Source: Sorghum bicolor
Lineage: Eukaryota; Streptophyta; Magnoliopsida; Poales; Poaceae
Assembly (NCBI RefSeq): GCF_000003195.3
Contig: NC_012873.2
Span: 42,526,061-42,590,060 of the forward strand
Length of the DNA: 64,000 nucleotides
Reading direction: 5' to 3'
This document shows positions 20,805-32,645 of this stretch, one piece after another. A model generated the notes under the pieces. The model did not search any database, was not told the origin of the DNA, and worked only from the letters and a program-made list of their open reading frames with translations. The position numbers and the translations under genes are program-made. How positions within the stretch are numbered: the stretch's first letter is position 1; the number at the start of each line of letters is the position of its first letter.

Positions 20805-22678
20805 ATGTCGAACACCAATTTCGACTTGGAGAACGTCATCCCCGTGATGGAAGCCAATCTTAGAGATGAACAGAAGCAAGCTATGGCGAAAGCTATGGAG
20901 GACTACAAGCAGCTATGCTTGAAATCCTTCAGCATCAACAGGAGTGGCGAGGTGATCCAGAAGGAAGCATTGCCCATGCCTCGGCAAATTACTTTTGAAG
21001 CCAATCCTGGTAAATTACAAGAGATGGTTGACAGTGCCATTAATCGTGCTCTAATCAATCAATCTAGCGTGCTGTCCAATACAGTTTTCAATGTTGTGGC
21101 TAAAACTTTCAAAGAAGACAAGTATCACCATCTTATGTGGGCCCAACCGATCATCAGACAGGAGCGTCATCGGTTACGGCTCCATCGGCTACCACGGCCG
21201 TTGCGGGTACAGAAGTTACTTCTCCCCCAAGCACATTAGGGATAACTAATGCGCAATCTACACCAATGACGACCAATCCATCAACATTAGAGGGGCAAGT
21301 CAAACTTGCTACAGATTTATTGGCATCAGCAATGTCAGGGTCTGTTCCTCCCAATTGGTGGGGATATGGTATGCCCCTAGAGTTTATGGCAAATAGCTCC
21401 AGGACGTCTCAAGCAGCTAACATGACAGGCAAGGCTCCTATGACATCGGCACCCCCAGGCTCGCCAACTACTACTGCAAGACCTTTTACTGGGAATTCTC
21501 AAATGCCAACGTTCCAGATGCCTAACGCATTGGCAGATCCAATGCCGACGCAGCAAAGGTTTACAACACAGCCAGGGTATGTCAATTCAATGATGATGCC
21601 CAATTATCAGCCATCGGCAGGGCCTATGCCGATGAATGTCAATAATGGATGGACAGGGCAGTTTGTTTTTCCACAGATGCCTCAACAGAATCATCAGGCT
21701 ATGGGATTTCAACAGGGACCAATGCAGCCTGGATTTCAGAATCAAGGGTTGATCAACCAGCCGATGAATCTTGGTCAGCAAGTTGGTGGTCAGCAGGCAA
21801 TGGCTAATCCAATGTTCCCTGGAGATCGTGCACCACAGGGACACGTGGAAGCTTATCAGCATGTGCCAGATCCACAGCCAGTTCATCGGCAAGATGCCGA
21901 TGCTTATTGGGCCGATAAGATAGCTGAGGTGATGAGAGACCAAATTGGGATAAAACCCAAAGTAAACACTTACTCTTATCGGACACTGTATCCTCCTGCA
22001 TATGACTTAATTCTACTTCCAAATCGGTACAAGGTGCCAGATTTCACTAAGTTCTCTGGACAGGATGATACGTCAACCATGAAGCATGTCAATAGATTTA
22101 TCATCGAGTTGTGGGGAAGCTACTAACAGAGATGAATTAAGGGTTCGTCTATTCTCATCATCTTTGTCTGGATCAGCCTTTACTTGGTTTATTTCATTAC
22201 CTCTAAACTCAGTGATCACATGGGCCGATATAGAAAAACAGTTCCATAAATATTTCTTTTCTGGAGTTCATGAGAAGAAGATTACCGATTTAGTCAGGCT
22301 GAAGCAACACAATGATGAATCGGTTGAAAGCTTCATGCAAAGGCTGTGAGATGTCAAGAATAAATGTTATAGTCTGGTTCTAGATGATCAGCAGCTAGGC
22401 GATTTGGCTTTCCAGGGACTGTTGCCACATATCAGAGACAAGTATGCTTCTCAGGAGTTCGAGAGTCTGAGTCATTTCGTGCAGAGGATTTCTGACCAAG
22501 ATATCAAAGCTTTTGAACCTAAGAGAGCGTGGAACAAAAAGGTGTCATTTGTCGATGAGGCAACAAGTTCAGATTCTGATGAAGAACCAATCATCAGCTT
22601 GGCGGAGTGGGTAAAGAACAAGAAGCCGATGTCTTGCCCTTTTGGGCATAAGGAACCAGAGAAATTTGCATTTGATAT
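20805..22678 (+). pseudogene. Tat gag, copy 2
   Basis: A duplicate of the gag at 8131-10005 with the same ATG and the same frame break near 22114-22130. It has two further lesions: a one-base deletion near 21114 that ends the first frame at 21239, and a TGA at 22347-22349 where copy 1 has CGA. It ends at GATAT (22674-22678), next to the solo LTR, and continues beyond it at 24170. This copy, not copy 1, is physically continuous with the rest of Tat. Confidence 0.85.
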
Positions 22679-24169
22679 TGTTGACGGTCCTTAAGTACTA
22701 AAATTAATAATCAAATAAACATAGAAAAGGATCAATATGAAACAAACATCTAGAATTAGGGTTTTATCTGACAGAATTCCACGAGTTTTGGTGTTTATCT
22801 ATTTCTGCAGGGGTTTATCAGAAAATATGGAGAGAAGGCCCACATGTCATGTTTACAACGAGATAATTACGTGCCGCGCAATTTTCCTCAATCTAGAAGG
22901 ATCCAGAAGCCACGGGAACGAACGGGACGCGATTCGGGCTCGGGAGCTGGGCGGCCGCCCTGGCCAGGAAGCCAACCAGGACTCTGCTTCGGGACAACTC
23001 TCCACCGACCTAAAGGATCAATCTAAACCATACAATCTATGTCGGTTTGATCCAATGGCTCACGTTCACTTGAGGGGACTATAAAACCAGACCCCCTGGC
23101 CCTTGGAGGAAGGGAGGAGAAATCATTATTCAGAGGTAGCCATCAAAGTTAGGGTTTAGATCTCTCTCCCACAGAGAATTAGAATTAGCTACTCCCTAAT
23201 CCTTCAAGTTTAGAGGTTTGATTAGATAGCAATTAGAGAAGTAGAGCACTACGCTCTGGATTCGGATCTTCGGTAATAAAGATTGGTATTATTCATATCT
23301 TTCTCTAATTCTTTGTTCTAATTGCATTATGTCTCTAATTATTATGTTCTTAGTTTGCTCTAGTTCTATATTTGATATAGTTATGATTGATAATGAGTTT
23401 ATGTATAAGTTTGCAAAGCGCTTAGCTCTTGACGCGAGGGAGTTAGGTGATAGATCACATGTGAGTGTGGTGCTTGGATGTTATTTATCTACAAATGTAT
23501 CCTATTGGCCGAGTCGTGTGGTAGTTCGCGATAGTGACAGCTTCGTTGATTCTTATATAGTCCACCCTCCGTTGCTAGGACAGGCAGAACCGGTATTGTG
23601 GAGTAAGTCATGCGATGCTCTGATTTACTTTATCAATGTTCCTTATACATGAATGAAGAGTCTTTTATGCTATATATGATCTTGTAGATAACTAGAGTAG
23701 ATTATGACTTAGTAGTTAGTAGATAACTTAGAATCCATTCTCTAGCTAATCCGACATCACCTACATATATGAGGAGTAGTCTATTTTCTAATCGCTGTGT
23801 TATCTACCCATGAACTTATACTTTATTATCATTATCTTTATGGTTTACCCCCTGCTAAAGTAAGTGACTGTGTGACGAGTTTCTCATTAGTAATCATGTT
23901 CTTGCAAGTTTATCTCTAGTCTATGCCTTGATAGATTTTTCCCTTGATTTAATTCCATCTTCTTTAGATCCCCTGAGCAAAATTATAAATAACGATACCT
24001 GGAATACTTATCCTGGTGAAATGCTACAATGAGGTGTTTTATCTGTGCGCTTGCGGATAGAATAGATTATTTTCTAGAGAGCCTTTACATTTATAAATAC
24101 CTTTGTACACTCTCGCGCCGTGCTAGGGATGACAACCTAGTATCTAAGTGGTGTTAGCTAGTGTCAACA
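22679..24169 (+). mobile_element. Solo LTR of Athila A subfamily with TSD GATAT
   Basis: TGTTGACGG...GTGTCAACA, 1491 bp, flanked by GATAT at 22674-22678 and 24170-24174. It occupies exactly the gag position that holds the Athila element in copy 1. Solo LTRs arise by recombination between the two LTRs of one element. TATA box at 23080-23086. Confidence 0.94.
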
Positions 24170-25102
24170 GATATCACCAAAGCCGATAGGATATTTGACT
24201 TTCTGCTTCAGGATGGGCAAATTAAGTTGTCACCCAATCATGTGATTCCATCGGTAGAGGAATTAAAGAAGATTAAGTACTGCAAGTGGCATAATGCAAC
24301 ATCTCACAGTACAAATGAGTGCAAAGTTTTCAGGCAACAACTACAATCGGCTATAGAATCTGGGAGAATTAAGTTCGATAGCTCCAAAGCTCAAAAGTCG
24401 ATGAAGATTGACCAACATTCTTTCCCTACAAATATGTTGGATGCTAAGGGAAAGACTAAAGTCTTGACATCAGAAGCAGCTGAAAGGAGTGCATCGGTAG
24501 ATCCTCAGCATCAGATCACCACAGATGATGTTAAAGGCAAAGGTTTGATCCAGGAAGGAACCAGCTCAGGATGGCCTCCCCGATCTGGCATTGTGATTAC
24601 TCTTAGAAGACATCGGGAAACCTGGCAGTAGCGTGAAGATCGTTATCGGTGCCAACAGGAGGATCATCGTCGGGAAGAAGAAAGACGCCTACAAGAGTGG
24701 AATCGGCATAAGGATCACTGGAACTGCCCGTTTTTCATCCATTGTTGGGAGCAAAATATCAAGCTACCCACTGTTGGAGACAGCCCTGAGTGCAATGGCT
24801 ATGATCGGTATGATAGACCAAATCGGCAGTATCAGAACGATGATCGACGTTTTGATGGACCGATTAGGGGAAGGGCCTCAGTTCATGATTGGCTGGGGGG
24901 CAGACTCAGTGTGCATGACAGGCTGGGTGAGCGTATCGGTTATTTCCCAAGAAACCAAGAGGAGCTTGAAGAGATGGTAGATGCACGAGTTCCCGATGAG
25001 TTCATATTTTGCAGAGATGCTAATACTTATCGAGTAGAATCAAGGGAGAATCATCACTAGTCGGTTAGACAACCACAACTCCCTCCATGGTGTCCAAAGG
25101 GA
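24170..25102 (+). pseudogene. Tat gag, C-terminal zinc-binding part
   Basis: Continues gag after the solo LTR: AYR-like DITKADRIFDFLLQDG, then CKWHNATSHSTNEC, a C-x2-H...H-x4-C arrangement at 24285-24326 typical of Tat gag rather than CCHC. A TAG at 24629-24631 replaces a Gln codon, but the frame then continues through a second cysteine cluster (CPFFIHCWEQNIKLPT, about 24727) and GYFPRNQEELEEM. It is damaged but clearly ancestral gag. Confidence 0.75.
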
Positions 25103-25900
25103 TTAACTAGGACACAAAAAAGAAGGTTGCAACGGGAACGACGAGAAGAGCTGAGTAGAGAAGAGAATTTTGCTAAGTCGGGAGATCAGCAACAGTCGGC
25201 TCCTAAAGGGAAAGGGCCATCGGCAGATGTTAATATGGTGTTTATGTTGCCGATGGAGTTCCTTGCGCCTTTCAGTAATGATGAAGTGGCGGATTTTCCC
25301 AATCAAATAGCTCAGTTGGCTCTGGATCCGATGACGGCTGTCTTTGAAAAGCCCGCTGATGATGAGAGACAACATCTTAAAGCTTTGTTTGTCAAAGGCA
25401 GGGTTGATGGGCAGCCGATGACTAAGATACTTGTTGATGGTGGGGCTGCTATCAATATTATGCCGTATGCAGTCTATCGGAAGCTTGGAAAGGGAGATCA
25501 AGATTTGACCAAGACCGATATGATGCTAAAAGTTTTTGAAGGAAATGTGTCTCCGGTCAAGGGAGCCATATGTGTTAAGTTGACCATCGGCAGCAAAACC
25601 TGGCCGACAACTTTCTTTGTCATCAGTGGAAAGGGTACTTATAATTTGCTGTTGGGGAGAGATTGGATTCATGCCAATTGTTGTATCCCATCTACAATGC
25701 ACCAATACTTGGTTCAATGGGTAGGCGACAAGATTGAAATTGTCCCGGGAGATTCTTCATATGTCATTGCATCGGCAGAGACAGATACTTATGAAAGGAC
25801 CAGATGCATCTCAGGGGAGATTTGGGAAAAGGATTTTCTCAAAGTTGCTGATTATGAGATTCCACCGATCCAAGCAGTCGGTTCTGATGAGGAGTTCTAA
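25103..25900 (+). pseudogene. Tat aspartic protease region
   Basis: Open from 25127 to 25900. After a basic linker the protease shows LVDGGAAINIMPYAVYRKLG (25430-25490), with the catalytic Asp in D-G-G-A form as common in Tat elements. The second motif is NLLLGRDWIHA (about 25645-25675). It would cleave the polyprotein. This segment itself has no stop, but RT beyond it does. Confidence 0.8.
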
Positions 25901-27089
25901 TGGATAGGTTCGCCGATGATGGAAAATTAGGCCAGGGGTTTACATCGGCCGATGATTTAGTAGAAATAGATATATGTAATGGTGATAGGCCAAGGCCTAC
26001 TTTTATTAGTGCTAAGTTAGATTCTGAGTGTAAGCAGCAATTAACCGATTTGTTAAAGGAATATAAAGATTGCTTTGCTTGAGATTATACCGAGATGCCT
26101 GGTTTAGACCGATCTATTGTTGAACATCGGTTACCTATCAAATCTGGATTTCGGCCACATCAGCAGCCAGCTCGCCGATGTAATCCTAATATTCTTCCTG
26201 ATATTATGGCCGAAATAACTAAACTTATCGAAGCTAAATTTATTCGGCAATGTCGGTATGCCGAGTGGATTTCCAATGTTGTTCCAGTTTACAAGAAGAA
26301 TGGGAAGCTTCGTGTCTACATTGATTTCAGAAATCTTAACAAGGCTACACCGATGGATGGTTATCCAATGCCAGTTGCCGATTTGCTAGTTGATGCTGCA
26401 GCTGGACATCGGATTATTAGCTTTACGGATGGCAACACAGGATATAATCAAATATTCATGGCCGAAGAAGATATTCCAAAGACCGCATTTAGATGTCCTG
26501 GTCATGTTGGGTTGTTTGAATGGATAGTCATGACCTTTGGCTTGAAAAATGATGGTGCTACCTATCAGAGGGCTATGAATTTTATCTTTCATGAGTTCAT
26601 CGGCAAGCTAGTGGAAATTTACATTGATGATGTGGTGGTTAAGTCTGGGGATTTCACAAAGCATCTTGCCGATCTGCGAAACATGGCTTGATGATGAATC
26701 CTAATAAATGTGCATTTGGTGTATCGGCAGGGCAATTTCTTGGTTTCATGGTGCATCAGAGAGGAATTGAAATTAGTAGGAGGTCTATTGATGCTATCAA
26801 CAAAATAGTTGCTCCCACCAACAAGACTGAACTCCAATCTCTGATCGGTAAGATAAATTTTATCAGACGATTTATATCTAACTTGTCTGGTAAGATTCGT
26901 GCTTTTAGCTCTTTACTTAAGTTGAAAGCCGATCAAGAGTTTGTATGGGGAAAAGAGCAACAGTTAGCACTAGACGAAATAAAGAATTATTTGACAAATC
27001 CTTCAGTCCTGATTCCACCTCAGCAAGGAAAGCCATTCAAATTGTATTTGTCTACCGATGGAATGGTCATCGGTTCAGCTCTAATTTAG
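25901..27089 (+). pseudogene. Tat reverse transcriptase
   Basis: Copies genomic RNA into DNA. The linker region (25900-26080) ends at a TGA (26080-26082) in place of a Trp codon. RT follows with CRYAEWISNVVPVYKKNGK, DFRNLNKATPMDGYPMP, TAFRCPGHVGLFEWIVMTFG and the catalytic YIDDVVV (about 26619-26640). A stop and small deletion at 26685-26695 break the thumb region, which resumes as MNPNKCAFGVSAGQFLGFMV. The segment to 27089 includes the start of RNase H (KLYLSTDGMVIGSALI). Not functional. Confidence 0.88.
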
Positions 27090-28071
27090 GAATTTGAAGG
27101 GAAGGAACGTGTGATTTATTATTTGAGTAGAAGACTGGTTGATGCTGAGACAAGGTATTCGACAATTGAAAAATTATGTTTATGCTTATACTTTTCAAGT
27201 GTTAAATTGAGGCACTATCTGCTATCGGCCGAATGTACTGTTATATGCAAAGATGATGTAGTCCGGTATATGCTATCTATGCCGATTATGAGTGGCAGAA
27301 TCGGCAAATGGATTTTGGCGCTGTCGGAATTTGATCTGCGTTATGAATCGGCCAAGGCAGTTAAGGGGCAGATTATGGCCAATTTTGTGACTCAGCATTG
27401 CTGTATGGTAGGAACTTTGGAGATCGTTCCTTGGACGCTCTTCTTTGATGGATCCACGTGTGACCGGGGGGCAAGAATTGGTATAGTACTAATTTCTCCT
27501 CGAGGAAAGAAGTATGAGTTCTCTTTGCCGATTGTTGCCACGTCAACGAATAATCAGGCTGAATACCAAGCTTTGATCAAAGGGTTGGAATTACTAAAAG
27601 AGGTTCATGCAGATGCTGTTGAAATCTTCGGCGATTCTATGCTTGTTATAAATCAATTGGCTGGGACTTATGAATGCCGAAGTGAAGTTTTGGTAACTTA
27701 TTATGAGAAGAGCATACAACTGATAAGGGAATTCAAGGATTTCCGATTGGAGCATGTTCCTCGATTACATAATGAAGAGGCTAATCGGTTGGCTCAGCAT
27801 GCCTCGAGATATCAACCTATCTTAAATGTGTTATCGACGATCAGTGCCGATGATTGGAGAAAGGAAATCATTGATTACTTAAAGGATCCATCTAAAAAGG
27901 TTGAGAGGCGTGTTAAGTTTCAAGCTACCAAGTATGTGCTCCTTGGAGAAGAATTATATTATCGAACGATAGATGGAGTTTTGCTCAAATGCTTGGGTAA
28001 TGATGAGGCTAAAAGCTTAATGGGTGAAATCCATGAAGGAGTATGTGGAGCACATCAGTCGGCTTTCAAAA
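27090..28071 (+). pseudogene. Tat RNase H plus second archaeal-type RNase H (aRH)
   Basis: The first part (to about 27400) ends the gypsy RNase H and connection (YYLSRRLVDAETRYSTIEKL). From about 27430 a second RNase H begins: WTLFFDGSTCDRGARIG, then NNQAEYQALIKGLELL, then EIFGDSMLVINQLAG and HVPRLHNEEANRLAQ. This extra archaeal-like RNase H is diagnostic of the Tat lineage. Three catalytic acids (FDG, AEY, GDS) are present; the fourth, normally Asp in EADRLA, is Asn here. Integrase starts near 28020 (HEGVCGAHQSAF) and is interrupted at CAAAA (28067-28071) by Tekay. Confidence 0.87.
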
Positions 28072-31000
28072 TGTAACATCCCTGATGTTACGGTTATTAA
28101 AACTGGATCATGTCATCATGAGCATTGCATCGCATATCTGTTAAGCACATTATTATGCATCAACTTAAAATAAGTTTATTTTGAATGCTTGTGCTTAGGA
28201 AAGTAAAGTGTGCTTATGTTGTGAAGTGATGCTTGTGTTGGTTGTTTAATCCCTAGGGTGGGAGGTTTCCGAGAAAATAGGGGGGAAAACCCTGATTGTA
28301 AAACCCTGGAATTGCCCCCTTTTGTGCAATTTAAAAACTAAGCAAAATTTGAAGTTAAATTCAAAAGCAAAGTTGTAGATCTTTTCAAGATGTACAACTT
28401 TGGTGTTTTGAGTTTTTGAAGTTTCGATACAAAATTCAAAGTAATTTTGAAAATACAGATTTCCAAAAAGTGTCCCCTTTTCCAATTTGGATCTCCAATT
28501 CAAAATCTATTTGGAATTTTGAAAAGTGACCAACATGAAAGTTGTAGAGCTCAAAAAGTTGAACAACTTTCATGTTGGAAATATTTCAAGTTGTTTTGGA
28601 AAATCAAAAGTAATTTTGGAAATTCTGATCTGCCCCAATTAAAAAATTTGAATTTCCCTGAATTGAGATTTGAATTGCAATATGTTTTGTCAAATTCACC
28701 AATTTCCACTCAGAATTAGTTTTGGTCACCAAAAGAAGTTTTGTAGCTTGTAAAATTCTGAAAATAACTTTTGTTTTGGTGGAATTTTGTCTTCAATTCA
28801 AAATTTGGGCGAATTTTGCAAAACCACAAAATGGTTGGATAGGGCTCGCTACAGTGCTCGAGCAGGGGGGATGCTCTGCCGCCGAGGCAGACCTGCTGCG
28901 CCGCGCCGCGCGCGCGCCTTGCCGCCACGCCGCTGCTTGCCGGCCGCGTCACCGCGCGACGTGGACGCCCGCGACCCCTCCGCCTCGTCCTTTTGAATGC
29001 CCACGCGGCCGACCTCGAGCTTCTATGTTTCGACGGCCAAAACCACCGGCGACCACTCCCTTCGCGAATACACCGTACTCGATCCCTCTCCAACTCAATT
29101 GAGCACTCCACAACGTTCGCCACACTCTTGCGAGCTCAGTGCACCCCCTAGCTCATCCTCTAACCCGCCCAATCGCCGGAGCTTCTCCTTCTTCCCCAAC
29201 TCCGGCCGGGACCGCCGCCATGGAGCCCTTCCCGTGGTCGCGTTGTTCCAGTCAGTATCACGCCTTTCTGGCGGCCGTTTCAAGTTCTTTTCGTTCCCCA
29301 GATGCTCATGCGCTCGCTCTTTCTCCCTGGACCTGAACAGGTCCACCAGAACGACCTCGCCAAGGCTAGAGCGCCCGCCCGACGACACCGCCTCCGTCAC
29401 CAGCAACCTCAGCTACCTCCTCGAGCCTCACAACGTGAGCACCATACTCTCTAACCTCCGTGGAAGCTCTCTAGCACGTTCGTTTGCGCTCTACCGAGCC
29501 CTAGTGGCCGGTCCACGGTCGGTCATGGCAGCCGCCCGCCATTCGCGTGGCCGAGGTGGAAGGGAGAGAGTAGAGCGTGAGTAGGGGATGGTAGTGGAGT
29601 CGCGAAGGCGAGGCGAGGCTGGTGCGCACGCGCGCGTGGGCCGAGAACCTCGCAAACGGCGGCCGGAGCCGTGGCCAAGCCGCCGTGCGCGGTGGAGACG
29701 AAGCTGACGGGTGGGGCCTCCCCGTCAGCGTCTGGCAGAGAGAGGGGAGGGGGCGGGTTCAGCGCGTGGGCCGGCTTGGGCCAAAGCCAAGCGGGCCGGC
29801 CGCGTAACACAGTGTGTTTTCCCTTTTTCTTTTTGCTTAAAAATGCTTGATGTTTGAATATGTATAGAAAATCATGTACTGATCCAAAAATTATGAAAAT
29901 TTTTGTGTAAGCTCTATGAAATAAGTAGAACACAGGAAAAATATTAGGTTCTATTTTCTGGTACTTTGCATGTGTATAAAAATTGCCTCTTTTAATTAGC
30001 AAATAAAATTTCTATGAATTTTAATAATTTATTGATATGTCCAAAAATCACCAAAATTTGTGGGATGCCTCTGAATATTATTCCCTGGCTTCACCCAAAA
30101 TTTGGTGGCATTTGGATAATGTTTGAATAAAATATTATTAAACCCTTAATTAGTAATTAAATAATAATTCTAGAATAATTAGGTAATAATTAGTTAAATT
30201 CTCAAATTAGGGTTTAAGTGATTTTGGGATTGTGTGATGACCTGAGGTCATTAACCTTAATGACCTTTGGCATTTAATTATGGTTTGGCATTAATGCTTA
30301 ATTACTGTCATTAATACTTCATTACGAATTAATTGAAATAAAAAGGTTTAATAGTCAGTTAATTAAGGATAATTGTGAATTAAGAGAAATCTTGATTTAC
30401 TGATGCAACCTCTTGGGTAAAGACACTAAGATAATAAACAACTTTAATTGTTGATTAGTCTGTGTTGCACCGAGAAGGCCAGTTGTACTTAACTTGGTCC
30501 TTCTTACAAATTTGTCATACGCATATCATGAGCATCCATCATTTTGCGTATCGTGCACGTGACCAAAGGAGCGACCGTTGAACCGAACCCCGAGGTCGGT
30601 GCTCCGTTCGAGGAAGTAGAATCCAAGACTTGGGAAGTCTCCGAGGAACCCTCTCAGCTCTGCAACCAAGGCAAGCCCCGGATGCATTAACCCCTCCTTG
30701 AATGTTTTAAATCTTTTACCACTTATGAATTGAAAATGCTGCATTAGGTAGTTGAGAATTGGGTTAACCTACTTGCTGCATTTACTACCTTGATATTTGT
30801 TATCTTGTCCTTGGCACCTGTTTTATTTTAAAATCGCGTAGTGATGCTTAGCCCTACTACTAGATAGGTTTTCAAACAAGAAAGTTTGAAGGGTTGTTGT
30901 GGAATACACTTATGATCAATGATGTTTCAATTTGAGACCGTCGGTGGACTTGCTTTAAGAATGGAGTCTTAAAGTAGTGTCTCCAACTGTGTCGGTTAAG

Positions 31001-32281
31001 GACCGGTCCGTTGGTGGCCTGATGGGTTGAGAATTTATAGTACTAGCCACTTACCCTCGGTAAGCCCGGTCTTGTGATCCCTCGATGCGAACAGCTACTC
31101 GCGCACTGGGCGTGGAGCGATGGCGAGAGTAGCGTGTACCCACCTTACGGATCTGAGATGACCGGGAAACATCTAGATCGGCTGTAGGATGGTGGGGTAC
31201 TGTGCTCTCGGGTGCCACGAACCTAGTCAAATTTGGGGAGAGCTTGATCTAGGTTGACATATGCAAGATTTGGTTCTACATATGTCGGGTGGTTAGGAAC
31301 TCCAGCTGGATTGCTAAGCGGTTCGAATCGTCGTTGCTCCCCGATTGGGAGACTCAATCCACTGACCCTCATCGTAGTTAATTATGCATCTAAGTGATAA
31401 AATGAGAAAGGGGAAAATATCTCATGAGGTTCGGATCCCAATTCCCGGACTCAGAGTGACATGAAGCTATGGCCGTTGGATAGATAATACTTTGATTAAG
31501 GACTAGGAACTCACAGACTTGTCTGTGAGAGGCAACTAGATAGACTGTCCTCGAACTCCTCGGCCTCTTAAGGAGAGGAATTCGCGGGTAAAACTTGAAA
31601 GTAAGGATGCACTATTAGTAAGCTTTTTGGCAAAACAATTTGGCTCCTTGCTCAGCCACTCCTTGTCTACCCCAAGCCTGCATTCCTGATTTCTCCTCTT
31701 TTTCCGCCGGGTAAGTCTTGTTGAGTACTCCCATACTCAGGGTTTTATAACCCCTGTTGCAGGTGAAGCTCAGGAGCCGACATGTTTCGGACCCTGTTGT
31801 GTGTCCGTCGTCGAGGTTGACGACGAGGAAGAGTGAGCGTGACCCATGGGCAGGGTCTGTAAATTTGTAATTTGTGTGCTAAAGTTTAAGTTGCTCCGCT
31901 GGACCTGGCTTGTAATAACACTCTACTATTTGGAAGAACTCCTTTTGTAAATTAAGTTATGTAATACTTCCGCTGTTTTACTCTAAAATATTATTTTGGT
32001 CTTGTGTCATCTGTGATACTGTAATGTCTTCGCAACGAGTGATCCTGGTGTTAAGGTGGCCACTTGCTATCCTGTAAGGGCGAGAAGAAGAAGTTCTCGT
32101 TAATTGACCATCACTAGTGGTCAGGACGAGTTCGCTTGATACGCCACAGGTAGCGGTGGAATGAGCGTCCTGAGATGCTCATCGGACTTCTAGAGTGGGA
32201 GAATCCCGGGCATCACCGTCAGAGGTCCTTTGGACAATGATAGGTGTCGGTGGGCCCAAACACTTAGGAGGTTCTACCACA
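28072..32281 (+). repeat. Tekay 5' LTR (4210 bp)
   Basis: Starts TGTAACATCCCTG and ends TTCTACCACA. It includes two adjacent hairpins (28368-28402 and 28530-28578), a very GC-rich block (28850-29810), an AT-rich block (29820-30420) and mixed sequence to the end. Open frames on both strands in the GC-rich block show no protein-like conservation between the two LTRs beyond the nucleotide identity. Confidence 0.92.
28368..28578. repeat. Two stem-loops sharing an AAAGTTGTAGA core in the Tekay LTR
   Basis: Stem-loop 1 pairs 28368-28383 with 28387-28402 (16 bp, one mismatch, 3-base loop). Stem-loop 2 pairs 28530-28545 with 28563-28578 (16 bp, perfect, 17-base loop). Both are retained in the 3' LTR (49534-49568 and 49696-49744) with few mismatches. 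Confidence 0.8.
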
Positions 32282-32283
32282 GC

Positions 32284-32301
32284 TGGTATAAGAGCATTCG
32301 T
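32284..32301 (+). other. Tekay primer binding site (initiator Met tRNA type)
   Basis: TGGTATAAGAGC, two bases after the LTR, differs by one base from TGGTATCAGAGC, the usual chromovirus site complementary to initiator tRNA-Met. Bases 32302-32645 are leader without a recognised gene. Confidence 0.85.
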
Positions 32302-32645
32302 TGCTAAGATGACTGTTGTATCCTTTGAAAAATTTCAAAACCATTTGGATCCAATACTATAAACTTGCCTATTTTGAGTCCAAGTGCTTAGTCCTATCTT
32401 ACCCCTGTCTGTAGGCTTTGTTAGAATTTTTGAAGTAGTGTGGAGGAGCAACATAAAGTATTGCCCTATGTTGTAAAGTTTTATTGTTACGAATTTCTAG
32501 TACGACTCGTAAGTTCGTGCATGCATCATGATATATCACTTGGTTAAGTTCCTTCCTCCTTGTTCGGGTTGGGTTGTATAGAATCAATCCCATTCTTGCT
32601 AACCTATAAGGTCTCCCTTACTAATCCAAACTTACCCTCTACAGA

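Larger units (their letters stand above)
20048..24169 (+). repeat. Second copy of 7374-11496 (Tat 5' part plus Athila LTR): tandem duplication
   Basis: The sequence matches 7374-11496 at about 99% by eye, with an offset of 12,674 bp that drops by one at a single-base deletion near 21114. It starts 22 bp inside the Tat LTR and ends at the last base of the Athila LTR. Substitutions are about equally dense in the Tat part and the LTR part, so the duplication occurred after the Athila LTR had inserted. Confidence 0.9.

Noticed and set aside
28716..29584. Several overlapping open frames on both strands in the GC-rich block of the Tekay LTR (also 49888-50747)
   Set aside because: High GC removes stop codons in all frames. 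The frames differ between the two LTR copies by frame-changing indels, composition is Ala/Arg/Pro-rich, and no domain is visible.
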